Part shown: piece after piece, positions 37,698-49,097 of the stretch
Layout of the letters: the number at the start of each line of letters is the position of its first letter
Position numbering within the stretch: position 1 is the stretch's first letter
DNA from: Siphonodentalium dalli
Lineage: Eukaryota; Mollusca; Scaphopoda; Gadilida; Siphonodentaliidae
Direction of reading: 5' to 3'
Length of the DNA stretch: 64,000 nt
Assembly: GCA_032622095.1 (NCBI GenBank)
Contig: CP136062.1
Span: forward strand, 150,530,875 to 150,594,874
The notes under the pieces: generated by a model
Told to the model about the DNA's origin: nothing
Seen by the model: the letters and a program-made list of their open reading frames with translations, nothing else
Database searches by the model: none
Made by a program: the position numbers and the translations under genes

Positions 37698-38507
37698 TTA
37701 TTGTAACCACTTATGTTCGCGGATTTCAGAGAGGGTTATGCGTTTATTCACATCTGGTTCCAGAAGTCTCAATACTAAATCGACACAGTCATTCCCAACT
37801 TCGAGCGATTTTGGCAGCAGTGTTTCTCCGGGGGTTTGATTCTTCACAATTTTCTGGATATATGAGTTGCTGAATGGCATTCTTCCAAACACCAATGAGT
37901 ACATAATTATGCCCAAGCTCCATATATCTGCCATAAATGGGTCGTAGTTTTCGCCCCGTATTATTTCAGGGGAAATATATGAAGAGCTCCCACAGAAAGT
38001 ATTGCTCAATTCCTTCATGTTGGACATGCGCCTCGCAAAGCCAAAGTCGGTTATCTTTGCTTTGCCATTTAAGTCGAGCAGGATATTTTCCAATTTGAGA
38101 TATCGGTGCGCTATCTTCTGCTCATGCAGATTAACAACACCGTGAATAATTTGTTTGAATAATTGCTTTGCTTCGCCTTCGTTCATGGGGCCATTGTCAG
38201 TAATCTTGTCCAAGAGGTCACCTCCCCGAACCAGTTCCATGAAGATGTAAATATTTTCCTTCAGTTCGATAACATTATGCAGCTTGACAACGCTATCTGA
38301 ACTAATGCTCGAGAGAACGTTTATTTCTCTCGGTAAGAACTTTTCTAGGAACTCGGGTGAAGCATTCGTCTTATTGATTATTTTCACCGCCATTTCGACG
38401 GCTTTCTTTCCATTATTGTATACGCATTCTCTGATCTTGCCGAACGACCCTTCGCCCAGCTTTCGACCCAGAATGTATCCTTTTTTCGCAAGAAATGAAT
38501 TTTCCAT
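37698..38507 (-). pseudogene. TSSK-like kinase, copy 10: catalytic Asp lost, promoter split by insertion
   Basis: The catalytic loop reads HRYLKLEN: D136, the proton acceptor of the kinase fold, is Tyr (GAT to TAT), so phosphotransfer should be abolished. In addition a 646-bp short element (38518-39163) sits between the ATG and the TATA-like box (39194-39201). The frame happens to stay open 44 codons into the inserted element, but that extension is not kinase sequence; the homologous start is at 38507. All other motifs remain. It could only act as a pseudokinase, if it is expressed at all. Confidence 0.85.
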
Positions 38508-38517
38508 TTTTATTATA

Positions 38518-39163
38518 GGTGACACTCCACAGTTTCTGCAGGGATTGGTGCAAAAATAAGGGGGCATCAATTCAATGAAAAATAACAGAAATGTGATCCC
38601 ACAACACATATACAATGTATATATACCTGGGTTGAGCATATACTAGGCTTAAAGATTTTGGTACAGAATTGTCATTTTAGTGGGGGTAGCAAGAGTTATG
38701 CCCCTTGATTGTGTGCCTGAAAAATGAAATTTTGATGCAAAAATGACCAAAATAAGCGATTTTCAGGCTCGTGGGACACAAAAACCAGAAGATCTGTGGT
38801 ATAGCCGCCTATGTTGTCTGGAAGAACACTGTTTCCTCACAAAAATATCAAAAAATTTCAAACTTCTCACCACTGTAAGTTTAAAAAAAATATTTTTCAT
38901 GCAGATGACAAATTTTAGGTGCTAAAATGTCACGCTGGTGTCTGGAGCCACTGTTTCGCAGAAATCGCTACTACTTCATACTGGTGGGGTCAAGGTCACA
39001 TGAAACAATATTTTTCAAAACTCAAAGACATCCTCTAAAAATCCACAAATTCATAACTAACCTTCTCTCAATAAACATACCACACCCATGGTGACAGAAA
39101 ACACTGGTACTCTATTCTAAGAAATTTACCCCTACTGATAATTCGAAACTGTGGAGTGTCACC
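38518..39163 (+). mobile_element. Short GGTGACAC terminal-inverted-repeat element, subtype A, copy 1
   Basis: 646 bp bounded by GGTGACACTCCACAGTTTC and its inverted form GAAACTGTGGAGTGTCACC. Comparison with uninterrupted kinase copies (TTATTATAGAAAG) gives a clean filled site: TTATTATA, then the element, then ATAGAAAG. ATA is therefore duplicated at the target, if the element begins at GG. No transposase is encoded and the inner reading frames are short. It is a nonautonomous MITE-like element. Confidence 0.85.
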
Positions 39164-39193
39164 ATAGAAAGTTTGAACTTTGTCCATTTCCTT

Positions 39194-39201
39194 TATTTAT
39201 A
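39194..39201 (-). promoter_or_regulatory. Orphaned kinase TATA-like box beyond the insertion
   Basis: The TATAAATA of the kinase 5' flank, now separated from the copy-10 ATG by the 646-bp element. An identical orphan lies at 45844-45851 in the duplicate. Confidence 0.45.
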
Positions 39202-39245
39202 GATTTTATTCCAAACGACCCGTGCATCGGAGCGTGACCCTTGTC

Positions 39246-40601
39246 ATAAAGGTCACGACATTGTCAACCGGACTTGGATGTATAAAAGCCTCCTTTATCA
39301 GAGATTTCTTCATTTACAATGTCCTGAAAAACTATTCCACTTTGGAGCAATGACAAGTTGAGAAACTTGGATTGTTCACTTTTGATTACGAAACAACTTT
39401 TACTATAAAAAAAAATCTGATGAATAAATGTTTCCGTGCATTTCACGGAAACTTGGAATTTCCCCACCCCCGCAATCGGTGAACGTCACAGACATGTTAT
39501 AACGGTCACGACATTGCCAACCGGACATGGATGTATAAAAGCCTCCTTTATCAAAGATTTCTTCATTTACAATGTCCTGAAAAACTATTCGACTTTGGAG
39601 CAATGACAAGTTGAGAAACTTGGATTGTTCACTTTTGATTACGAAACAACTTTTACTATAAAAAAAAACTGATGAATAAATGTTTCCGTGCATTTCACGG
39701 AAACTTGGAATTTCCCCCCCCCCCCCCCCCGCAATCGATGAACGTCACAGACAAGTTATAAAGGTCACGACATTGCCAACCGGACTTGGATGTATAAAAG
39801 CCTCCTTTATCAAAGATTGGTTCATTTATAATGTCCTTAAAAAACTATTCCACTTTGGAGCAATGACAAGTTGAGAAACTTGGATTGTTCACTTTTGATT
39901 ACGAAACAACTTTTACTATAAAAAAAACAATCTGATGAAAGCAAGTTTCCGTTTATTTCACGGAAACTTGGAATTTCCCCACCCCCGCAATCGGTGAACG
40001 TCACAGACAAGTTATAAAGGTCACGACATTGCCAACCGGACTTGGATGTATAAAAGCCTCCTTTATCAAAGATTTCTTCATTTACAATGTCCTGAAAAAC
40101 TATTCCACTTTGGAGCAATGACAAGTTGAGAAACTTGGATTGTTCACTTTTGATTACGAAACAACTTTTACTATAAAAAAAAATCTGATGAATAAATGTT
40201 TCCGTGCATTTCACGGAAACTTGGAATTTCCCCACCCCCGCAATCGGTGAACGTCACAGACATGTTATAACGGTCACGACATTGCCAACCGGACATGGAT
40301 GTATAAAAGCCTCCTTTATCAAAGATTTCTTCATTTACAATGTCCTGAAAAACCATTCGACTTTGGAGCAATGACAAGTTGAGAAACTTGGATTGTTCAC
40401 TTTTGATTACGAAACAACTTTTACTATAAAAAAAAACGGATGAATTTGGAAGTTTCCGTGCATTTCACGGAAACTTGGAATTTACCCACCCCCGCAATCG
40501 ATGAACGTCACAGACAAGTTATAAAGGTCACGACATTGCCAACCGGACATGGATGTATAAAAGCCTCCTTTATCAAAGATTTCTTCATTTACAATGTCCT
40601 G
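39246..40601 (+). repeat. 252-bp satellite array, block 11 (about 5 monomers)
   Basis: Diverged monomers: TTATAACGGTCACG instead of TTATAAAGGTCACG, GATTGGTTCATTTATAATG near 39815, hairpin GTTTCCGTTTATTTCACGG near 39945, and a C run of about 17 near 39714-39730. It ends at a junction with truncated kinase copy 11. No other gene seen. Confidence 0.92.
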
Positions 40602-41173
40602 AATGGGTCGTAGTTTTCGCCCCGTATTATTTCAGGGGAAATATATGAAGAGCTCCCACAGAAAGTATTGCTCAATTCCTTCATGTTGGACATGCGCCTC
40701 GCAAAGCCAAAGTCGGTTATCTTTGCTTTGCCATTTAAGTCGAGCAGGATATTTTCCAATTTGAGATCTCGGTGCGCTATCTTCTGCTCATGCAGATTAA
40801 CAACACCGTGAATAATTTGTTTGAATAATTGCTTTGCTTCGCCTTCGTTCATGGGGCCATTGTCAGTAATCTTGTCCAAGAGGTCACCTCCCCGAACCAG
40901 TTCCATGAAGATGTAAATATTTTCCTTCAGTTCGATAACATTATGCAGCTTGACAACGCTATCTGAACTAATGCTCGAGAGAACGTTTATTTCTCTCGGT
41001 AAGAACTTTTCTAGGAACTCGGGTGAAGCATTGGTCTTATTGATTATTTTCACCGCCATTTCGACGGCTTTCTTTCCATTATTGTATACGCATTCTCTGA
41101 TCTTGCCGAACGACCCTTCGCCCAGCTTTCGACCCAGAATGTATCCTTTTTTCGCAAGAAATGAATTTTCCAT
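40589..41173 (-). pseudogene. TSSK-like kinase, copy 11, truncated after residue ~191
   Basis: Kinase sequence starts abruptly at about 40602. The frame runs from Met1 through YDPF and then three satellite-encoded residues (RTL) to a stop, 194 codons in all. The C-lobe after the SPE motif (DIWSLG to the end) is missing, so a folded active kinase is unlikely. The breakpoint joins satellite TCCTGAA to kinase AATGGGTCG with a few shared bases, as in a microhomology deletion. The 5' flank and TATA-like box are intact. T47 uses ACC, as in copy 8. Confidence 0.85.
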
Positions 41174-41262
41174 TTTTATTATAGAAAGTTTGAACTTTGT
41201 CCATTTCCTTTATTTATAGATTTTATTCCAAACGACCCGAGCATCGGAGCGTGACCCTTGTC

Positions 41263-41857
41263 ATAAAGGTCACGACATTGTCAACCGGACTTGGATGTAT
41301 AAAAGCCTCCTTTATCAGAGATTTCTTCATTTACAATGTCCTGAAAAACTATTCCACTTTGGAGCAATGACAAGTTGAGAAACTTGGATTGTTCACTTTT
41401 GATTACGAAACAACTTTTACTATAAAAAAAATCTGATGAATAAATGTTTTCGTGCATTTCACGGAAACTTGGAATTTACCCACCCCCGCAATCGATGAAC
41501 GTCACAGACAAGTTATAAAGGTCACGACATTGCCAACCGGACTTGGATGTATAAAAGCCTCCTTTATCAAAGATTTCTTCATTTACAATGTCCTGTAAAA
41601 CTATTCCACTTTGGAGCAATGACAAGTTGAGAAACTTGGATTGTTCACTTTTGATTACGAAACAACTTTTACTATAAAAACAATCTGATGAAAGCAAGTT
41701 TCCGTGCATTTCACGGAAACTTGGAATTTCCCCGCCCCCGCAAATTTCTTCATTTGAAAAACTATTTAACTTTGGAGCAATGACAAGTTGAGAAACTTGG
41801 ATTGTTCACTTTTGATTACGAAATAACTTTTACTATACAAAAATCTGATTCCGTGCA
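41263..41857 (+). repeat. 252-bp satellite array, block 12 (about 2 monomers)
   Basis: Short satellite spacer between the truncated copy 11 and copy 12, ending in the diverged monomer that always precedes a kinase module. No other gene seen. Confidence 0.92.
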
Positions 41858-41992
41858 GGACAAAACCATGAACTGCAAAAATTGAAAAATTAACGGGGAT
41901 TCCCCTTCCATACAAACGACAGAACCAGTCCTTGTGAGTCTTGGAAATGTTTGTATATAAAATTTGGTTGAGAATTTTTTTAAAGAAAAAAA

Positions 41993-42802
41993 TTATTGTA
42001 ACCACTTATGTTCGCGGATTTCAGAGAGGGTTATGCGTTTATTCACATCTGGTTCCAGAAGTCTCAATACTAAATCGACACAGTCATTCCCAACTTCGAG
42101 CGATTTTGGCAGCAGTGTTTCTCCGGGGGTTTGATTCTTCACAATTTTCTGGATATATGAGTTGCTGAATGGCATTCTTCCAAACACCAATGAGTACATA
42201 ATTATGCCCAAGCTCCATATATCTGCCATAAATGGGTCGTAGTTTTCGCCCCGTATTATTTCAGGGGAAATATATGAAGAGCTCCCACAGAAAGTATTGC
42301 TCAATTCCTTCATGTTGGACATGCGCCTCGCAAAGCCAAAGTCGGTTATCTTTGCTTTGCCATTTAAGTCGAGCAGGATATTTTCCAATTTGAGATCTCG
42401 GTGCGCTATCTTCTGCTCATGCAGATTAACAACACCGTGAATAATTTGTTTGAATAATTGCTTTGCTTCGCCTTCGTTCATGGGGCCATTGTCAGTAATC
42501 TTGTCCAAGAGGTCACCTCCCCGAACCAGTTCCATGAAGATGTAAATATTTTCCTTCAGTTCGATAACATTATGCAGCTTGACAACGCTATCTGAACTAA
42601 TGCTCGAGAGAACGTTTATTTCTCTCGGTAAGAACTTTTCTAGGAACTCGGGTGAAGCATTCGTCTTATTGATTATTTTCACCGCCATTTCGACGGCTTT
42701 CTTTCCATTATTGTATACGCATTCTCTGATCTTGCCGAACGACCCTTCGCCCAGCTTTCGACCCAGAATGTATCCTTTTTTCGCAAGAAATGAATTTTCC
42801 AT
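41993..42802 (-). CDS. TSSK-like kinase, copy 12 (269 aa)
   Basis: Full-length with all catalytic motifs. It lies 6,650 bp from copy 9 and carries the same silent markers (P190 CCC and the TLSEIR Ser codon TCT). The 5' flank and TATA-like box are intact. Confidence 0.86.
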   Translation of the reverse strand: MENSFLAKKGYILGRKLGEGSFGKIRECVYNNGKKAVEMAVKIINKTNASPEFLEKFLPREINVLSSISSDSVVKLHNVIELKENIYIFMELVRGGDLLDKITDNGPMNEGEAKQLFKQIIHGVVNLHEQKIAHRDLKLENILLDLNGKAKITDFGFARRMSNMKELSNTFCGSSSYISPEIIRGENYDPFMADIWSLGIIMYSLVFGRMPFSNSYIQKIVKNQTPGETLLPKSLEVGNDCVDLVLRLLEPDVNKRITLSEIREHKWLQ

Positions 42803-42891
42803 TTTTATTATAGAAAGTTTGAACTTTGTCCATTTCCTTTATTTATAGATTTTATTCCAAACGACCCGAGCATCGGAGCGTGACCCTTGTC

Positions 42892-44212
42892 ATAAAGGTC
42901 ACGACATTGTCAACCGGACTTGGATGTATAAAAGCCTCCTTTATCAGAGATTTCTTCATTTACAATGTCCTGAAAAACTATTCCACTTTGGAGCAATGAC
43001 AAGTTGAGAAACTTGGATTGTTCACTTTTGATTACGAAACAACTTTTACTATAAAAAAAAATCTGATGAAAGCAAGTTTCCGTGCATTTCACGGAAACTT
43101 GGAATTTCCCCACCCCCGCAATCGGTGAACGTCACAGACATGTTATAAAGGTCACGACATTGCCAACCGGACATGGATGTATAAAAGCCTCCTTTATCAA
43201 AGATTTCTTCATTTACAATGTCCTGAAAAACTATTCCACTTTGGAGCAATGACAAGTTGAGAAACTTGGATTGTTCACTTTTGATTACGAAACAACTTTT
43301 ACTATAAAAAAAATCTGATGAATAAATGTTTGCGTGCATTTCACGGAAACTTGGAATTTACCCACCCCCGCAATCGATAAACGTCACAGACAAGTTATAA
43401 AGGTCACAACATTGCCAACCGGACTTGGATGTATAAAAGCCTCCTGAAAAACTATTCCACTTTGGAGCAATGACAAGTTGAGAAACTTGGATTGTTCACT
43501 TTTGATTACGAAACAACTTTTACTATAAAAACAATCTGATGAAAGCAAGTTTCCGTGCATTTCACGGAAACTTGGAGTTTCCCCGCCCCCGCAATCGATG
43601 AACGTCACAGACAAGTTATAAAGGTCACGACATTGCCAACCGGACTTGGATGTATAAAAGCCTCCTTTATCAAAGATTTCTTCATTTACAATGTCCTGAA
43701 AAACTATTCCACTTTGGAGCAATGACAAGTTGAGAAACTTGGATTGTTCACTTTTGATTACGAAACAACTTTTACTATAACAAAAATCTGATGAATAAAT
43801 GTTTTCGTGCATTTCACGGAAACTTGGAATTTACCCACCCCCGCAATCGATGAACGTCACAGACAAGTTATAAAGGTCACGACATTGCCAACCGGACTTG
43901 GATGTATAAAAGCCTCCTTTATCAAAGATTTCTTCATTTACAATGTCCTGTAAAACTATTCCACTTTGGAGCAATGACAAGTTGAGAAACTTGGATTGTT
44001 CACTTTTGATTACGAAACAACTTTTACTATAAAAACAATCTGATGAAAGCAAGTTTCCGTGCATTTCACGGAAACTTGGAATTTCCCCGCCCCCGCAAAT
44101 TTCTTCATTTGAAAAACTATTTAACTTTGGAGCAATGACAAGTTGAGAAACTTGGATTGTTCACTTTTGATTACGAAATAACTTTTACTATACAAAAATA
44201 TGATTCCGTGCA
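42892..44212 (+). repeat. 252-bp satellite array, block 13 (about 5 monomers)
   Basis: Duplicate of block 10 at a 6,650-bp offset, including the shortened monomer near 43447. One private variant is ACTATAACAAAAATC near 43775. No other gene seen. Confidence 0.93.
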
Positions 44213-44347
44213 GGACAAAACCATGAACTGCAAAAAATGAAAAATTAACGGGGATTCCCCTTCCATACAAACGACAGAACCAGTCCTTGTGAGTCTTGGA
44301 AATGTTTGTATATAAAATTTGGTTGAGAATTTTTTTAAAGAAAAAAA

Positions 44348-45157
44348 TTATTGTAACCACTTATGTTCGCGGATTTCAGAGAGGGTTATGCGTTTATTCA
44401 CATCTGGTTCCAGAAGTCTCAATACTAAATCGACACAGTCATTCCCAACTTCGAGCGATTTTGGCAGCAGTGTTTCTCCGGGGGTTTGATTCTTCACAAT
44501 TTTCTGGATATATGAGTTGCTAAATGGCATTCTTCCAAACACCAATGAGTACATAATTATGCCCAAGCTCCATATATCTGCCATAAATGGGTCGTAGTTT
44601 TCGCCCCGTATTATTTCAGGGGAAATATATGAAGAGCTCCCACAGAAAGTATTGCTCAATTCCTTCATGTTGGACATGCGCCTCGCAAAGCCAAAGTCGG
44701 TTATCTTTGCTTTGCCATTTAAGTCGAGCAGGATATTTTCCAATTTGAGATATCGGTGCGCTATCTTCTGCTCATGCAGATTAACAACACCGTGAATAAT
44801 TTGTTTGAATAATTGCTTTGCTTCGCCTTCGTTCATGGGGCCATTGTCAGTAATCTTGTCCAAGAGGTCACCTCCCCGAACCAGTTCCATGAAGATGTAA
44901 ATATTTTCCTTCAGTTCGATAACATTATGCAGCTTGACAACGCTATCTGAACTAATGCTCGAGAGAACGTTTATTTCTCTCGGTAAGAACTTTTCTAGGA
45001 ACTCGGGTGAAGCATTCGTCTTATTGATTATTTTCACCGCCATTTCGACGGCTTTCTTTCCATTATTGTATACGCATTCTCTGATCTTGCCGAACGACCC
45101 TTCGCCCAGCTTTCGACCCAGAATGTATCCTTTTTTCGCAAGAAATGAATTTTCCAT
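44348..45157 (-). pseudogene. TSSK-like kinase, copy 13: catalytic Asp lost, promoter split by insertion
   Basis: Duplicate of copy 10, 6,650 bp away, with the same D136Y (HRYLKLEN) and the same element between ATG and TATA-like box. One later silent change is present (F212 TTC to TTT near 44522). Both lesions therefore predate the duplication, and the dead version was copied along with its neighbours. Confidence 0.85.
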
Positions 45158-45167
45158 TTTTATTATA

Positions 45168-45813
45168 GGTGACACTCCACAGTTTCTGCAGGGATTGGTG
45201 CAAAAATAAGGGGGCATCAATTCAATGAAAAATAACAGAAATGTGATCCCACAACACATATACAATGTATATATACCTGGGTTGAGCATATACTAGGCTT
45301 AAAGATTTTGGTACAGAATTGTCATTTTAATGGGGGTAGCAAGAGTTATGCCCCTTGATTGTGTGCCTGAAAAATGAAATTTTGATGCAAAAATGACCAA
45401 AATAAGCGATTTTCAGGCTCGTGGGACACAAAAACCAGAAGATCTGTGGTATAGCCGCCTATGTTGTCTGGAAGAACACTGTTTCCTCACAAAAATATCA
45501 AAAAATTTCAAACTTCTCACCACTGTAAGTTTAAAAAAAATATTTTTCATGCAGATGACAAATTTTAGGTGCTAAAATGTCACGCTGGTGTCTGGAGCCA
45601 CTGTTTCGCAGAAATCGCTACTACTTCATACTGGTGGGGTCAAGGTCACATGAAACAATATTTTTCAAAACTCAAAGACATCCTCTAAAAATCCACAAAT
45701 TCATAACTAACCTTCTCTCAATAAACATACCACACCCATGGTGACAGAAAACACTGGTACTCTATTCTAAGAAATTTACCCCTACTGATAATTCGAAACT
45801 GTGGAGTGTCACC
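45168..45813 (+). mobile_element. Short GGTGACAC element, subtype A, copy 2
   Basis: 646 bp, nearly identical to 38518-39163 and in the same flanking position (TTATTATA left, ATAGAAAG right). It was multiplied by the 6,650-bp duplication rather than by a new insertion. One visible difference is TTTTAATGGGGG for TTTTAGTGGGGG near 45329. Confidence 0.85.
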
Positions 45814-45895
45814 ATAGAAAGTTTGAACTTTGTCCATTTCCTTTATTTATAGATTTTATTCCAAACGACCCGTGCATCGGAGCGTGACCCTTGTC

Positions 45896-47247
45896 ATAAA
45901 GGTCACGACATTGTCAACCGGACTTGGATGTATAAAAGCCTCCTTTATCAGAGATTTCTTCATTTACAATGTCCTGAAAAACTATTCCACTTTGGAGCAA
46001 TGACAAGTTGAGAAACTTGGATTGTTCACTTTTGATTACGAAACAACTTTTACTATAAAAAAAAATCTGATGAATAAATGTTTCCGTGCATTTCACGGAA
46101 ACTTGGAATTTCCCCACCCCCGCAATCGGTGAACGTCACAGACATGTTATAACGGTCACGACATTGCCAACCGGACATGGATGTATAAAAGCCTCCTTTA
46201 TCAAAGATTTCTTCATTTACAATGTCCTGAAAAACTATTCGACTTTGGAGCAATGACAAGTTGAGAAACTTGGATTGTTCACTTTTGATTACGAAACAAC
46301 TTTTACTATAAAAAAAAAATGATGAATAAATGTTTCCGTGCATTTCACGGAAACTTGGAATTTCCCCCCCCCCCCCCGCAATCGATGAACGTCACAGACA
46401 AGTTATAAAGGTCACGACATTGCCAACCGGACTTGGATGTATAAAAGCCTCCTTTATCAAAGATTGGTTCATTTATAATGTCCTTAAAAAACTATTCCAC
46501 TTTGGAGCAATGACAAGTTGAGAAACTTGGATTGTTCACTTTTGATTACGAAACAACTTTTACTATAAAAAAACAATCTGATGAAAGCAAGTTTCCGTTT
46601 ATTTCACGGAAACTTGGAATTTCCCCACCCCCGCAATCGGTGAACGTCACAGACAAGTTATAAAGGTCACGACATTGCCAACCGGACTTGGATGTATAAA
46701 AGCCTCCTTTATCAAAGATTTCTTCATTTACAATGTCCTGAAAAACTATTCCACTTTGGAGCAATGACAAGTTGAGAAACTTGGATTGTTCACTTTTGAT
46801 TACGAAACAACTTTTACTATAAAAAAAAATCTGATGAATAAATGTTTCCGTGCATTTCACGGAAACTTGGAATTTCCCCACCCCCGCAATCGGTGAACGT
46901 CACAGACATGTTATAACGGTCACGACATTGCCAACCGGACATGGATGTATAAAAGCCTCCTTTATCAAAGATTTCTTCATTTACAATGTCCTGAAAAACC
47001 ATTCGACTTTGGAGCAATGACAAGTTGAGAAACTTGGATTGTTCACTTTTGATTACGAAACAACTTTTACTATAAAAAAAAACGGATGAATTTGGAAGTT
47101 TCCGTGCATTTCACGGAAACTTGGAATTTACCCACCCCCGCAATCGATGAACGTCACAGACAAGTTATAAAGGTCACGACATTGCCAACCGGACATGGAT
47201 GTATAAAAGCCTCCTTTATCAAAGATTTCTTCATTTACAATGTCCTG
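45896..47247 (+). repeat. 252-bp satellite array, block 14 (about 5 monomers)
   Basis: Duplicate of block 11. The C run near 46364-46377 is shorter than its partner at 39714-39730, which accounts for most of the change in offset from 6,650 to 6,646 bp. No other gene seen. Confidence 0.92.
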
Positions 47248-47819
47248 AATGGGTCGTAGTTTTCGCCCCGTATTATTTCAGGGGAAATATATGAAGAGCT
47301 CCCACAGAAAGTATTGCTCAATTCCTTCATGTTGGACATGCGCCTCGCAAAGCCAAAGTCGGTTATCTTTGCTTTGCCATTTAAGTCGAGCAGGATATTT
47401 TCCAATTTGAGATCTCGGTGCGCTATCTTCTGCTCATGCAGATTAACAACACCGTGAATAATTTGTTTGAATAATTGCTTTGCTTCGCCTTCGTTCATGG
47501 GGCCATTGTCAGTAATCTTGTCCAAGAGGTCACATCCCCGAACCAGTTCCATGAAGATGTAAATATTTTCCTTCAGTTCGATAACATTATGCAGCTTGAC
47601 AACGCTATCTGAACTAATGCTCGAGAGAACGTTTATTTCTCTCGGTAAGAACTTTTCTAGGAACTCGGGTGAAGCATTCGTCTTATTGATTATTTTCACC
47701 GCCATTTCGACGGCTTTCTTTCCATTATTGTATACGCATTCTCTGATCTTGCCGAACGACCCTTCGCCCAGCTTTCGACCCAGAATGTATCCTTTTTTCG
47801 CAAGAAATGAATTTTCCAT
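47235..47819 (-). pseudogene. TSSK-like kinase, copy 14, truncated and G96C
   Basis: Same truncation and satellite fusion as copy 11 (kinase sequence from about 47248; 194 codons ending RTL). It also carries Gly-to-Cys at residue 96 (ELVRGCDLL) and uses ACG for T47, unlike copy 11. The C-lobe is missing. Confidence 0.85.
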
Positions 47820-47908
47820 TTTTATTATAGAAAGTTTGAACTTTGTCCATTTCCTTTATTTATAGATTTTATTCCAAACGACCCGAGCATCGGAGCGTGA
47901 CCCTTGTC

Positions 47909-48450
47909 ATAAAGGTCACGACATTGTCAACCGGACTTGGATGTATAAAAGCCTCCTTTATCAGAGATTTCTTCATTTACAATGTCCTGAAAAACTATTC
48001 CACTTTGGAGCAATGACAAGTTGAGAAACTTGGATTGTTCACTTTTGATTACGAAACAACTTTTACTATAAAAAAAAATCTGATGAAAGCAAGTTTCCGT
48101 GCATTTCACGGAAACTTGGAATTTCCCCACCCCCGCAATCGGTGAACGTCACAGACATGTTATAAAGGTCACGACATTGCCAACCGGACATGGATGTATA
48201 AAAGCCTCCTTTATCAAAGATTTCTTCATTTACAATGTCCTGAAAAACTATTCCACTTTGGAGCAATGACAAGTTGAGAAACTTGGATTGTTCACTTTTG
48301 ATTACGAAACAACTTTTACTATAAAAAAAATCTGATGAATAAATGTTTGCGTGCATTTCACGGAAACTTGGAATTTACCCACCCCCGCAATCGATAAACG
48401 TCACAGACAAGTTATAAAGGTCACAACATTGCCAACCGGACTTGGATGTA
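47909..48450 (+). repeat. 252-bp satellite array, block 15 (about 2 monomers, array edge)
   Basis: Last monomers of the left array. The final monomer is cut at GGACTTGGATGTA, just before its TATAAAAG word, where a subtype-B short element begins. Confidence 0.92.
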
Positions 48451-49097
48451 GGTGACACTCCACAGTTTCAACAGGTATGGGCCCAGAAATAGGGGGCCCA
48501 TAGATTCATTGAAATTTATCTGGAGTATGATCCCAGACCATATAGACAATATATATATGCCTGAAATTAGTACAGAATAGGCATTCAGAATTTGATACAT
48601 AATTTCCATAATATATGGGCTATCAAGAGTTATGGCCCTTGATCTTTTGATCGAAAATGTGATTTTTATTCAAAAAATGACCAAAATATTGCATTTTCAT
48701 ACCCAAGAGGCACGAATACCAGATTTTTTCAAGCATGCTCACCAATGTTGGTTTAAAGGCCTCTGGCTTCCAACATCAATGTGAAAAAATTTCAAACTTT
48801 CGCCGTTAAATTTTCCAGAAAATCAATTTTTAATGCAGATGACAAATTTTGGGTGCTAAAAAATTGACCCAGTATCTAGAGCCACTGTTTCGCAGAAAAC
48901 GCTACTGCTGTCTATGGGTGGGGTCAAGGTCACTTGCACTTAATTTTTTCATCAGTCTAGAACACCTTCTAAAATTACACAAATTCATATCCCACCTTGT
49001 CTCAATATACATACCACATGAATGGTGCCAGAAACCACTAGCACTTTATATCTATAAAATCACCCCTACTGATCATTCGAAACTGTGGAGTGTCACC
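48451..49097 (+). mobile_element. Short GGTGACAC element, subtype B, copy 1
   Basis: 647 bp with perfect GGTGACACTCCACAGTTTC / GAAACTGTGGAGTGTCACC ends. The interior (CAACAGGTATGGGCCC near the left end) is diverged from subtype A but shares the GACAAATTTT and CACTGTTTCGCAGAAA words. The left flank is satellite and the right flank is the TTAA of the 840-bp unit; no target duplication is visible. It has no transposase. Confidence 0.85.

Noticed and set aside
38508-38639. A 44-residue N-terminal extension of kinase copies 10 and 13
   Set aside because: It is the inserted short element read through in frame; the conserved Met lies at 38507 and 45157.
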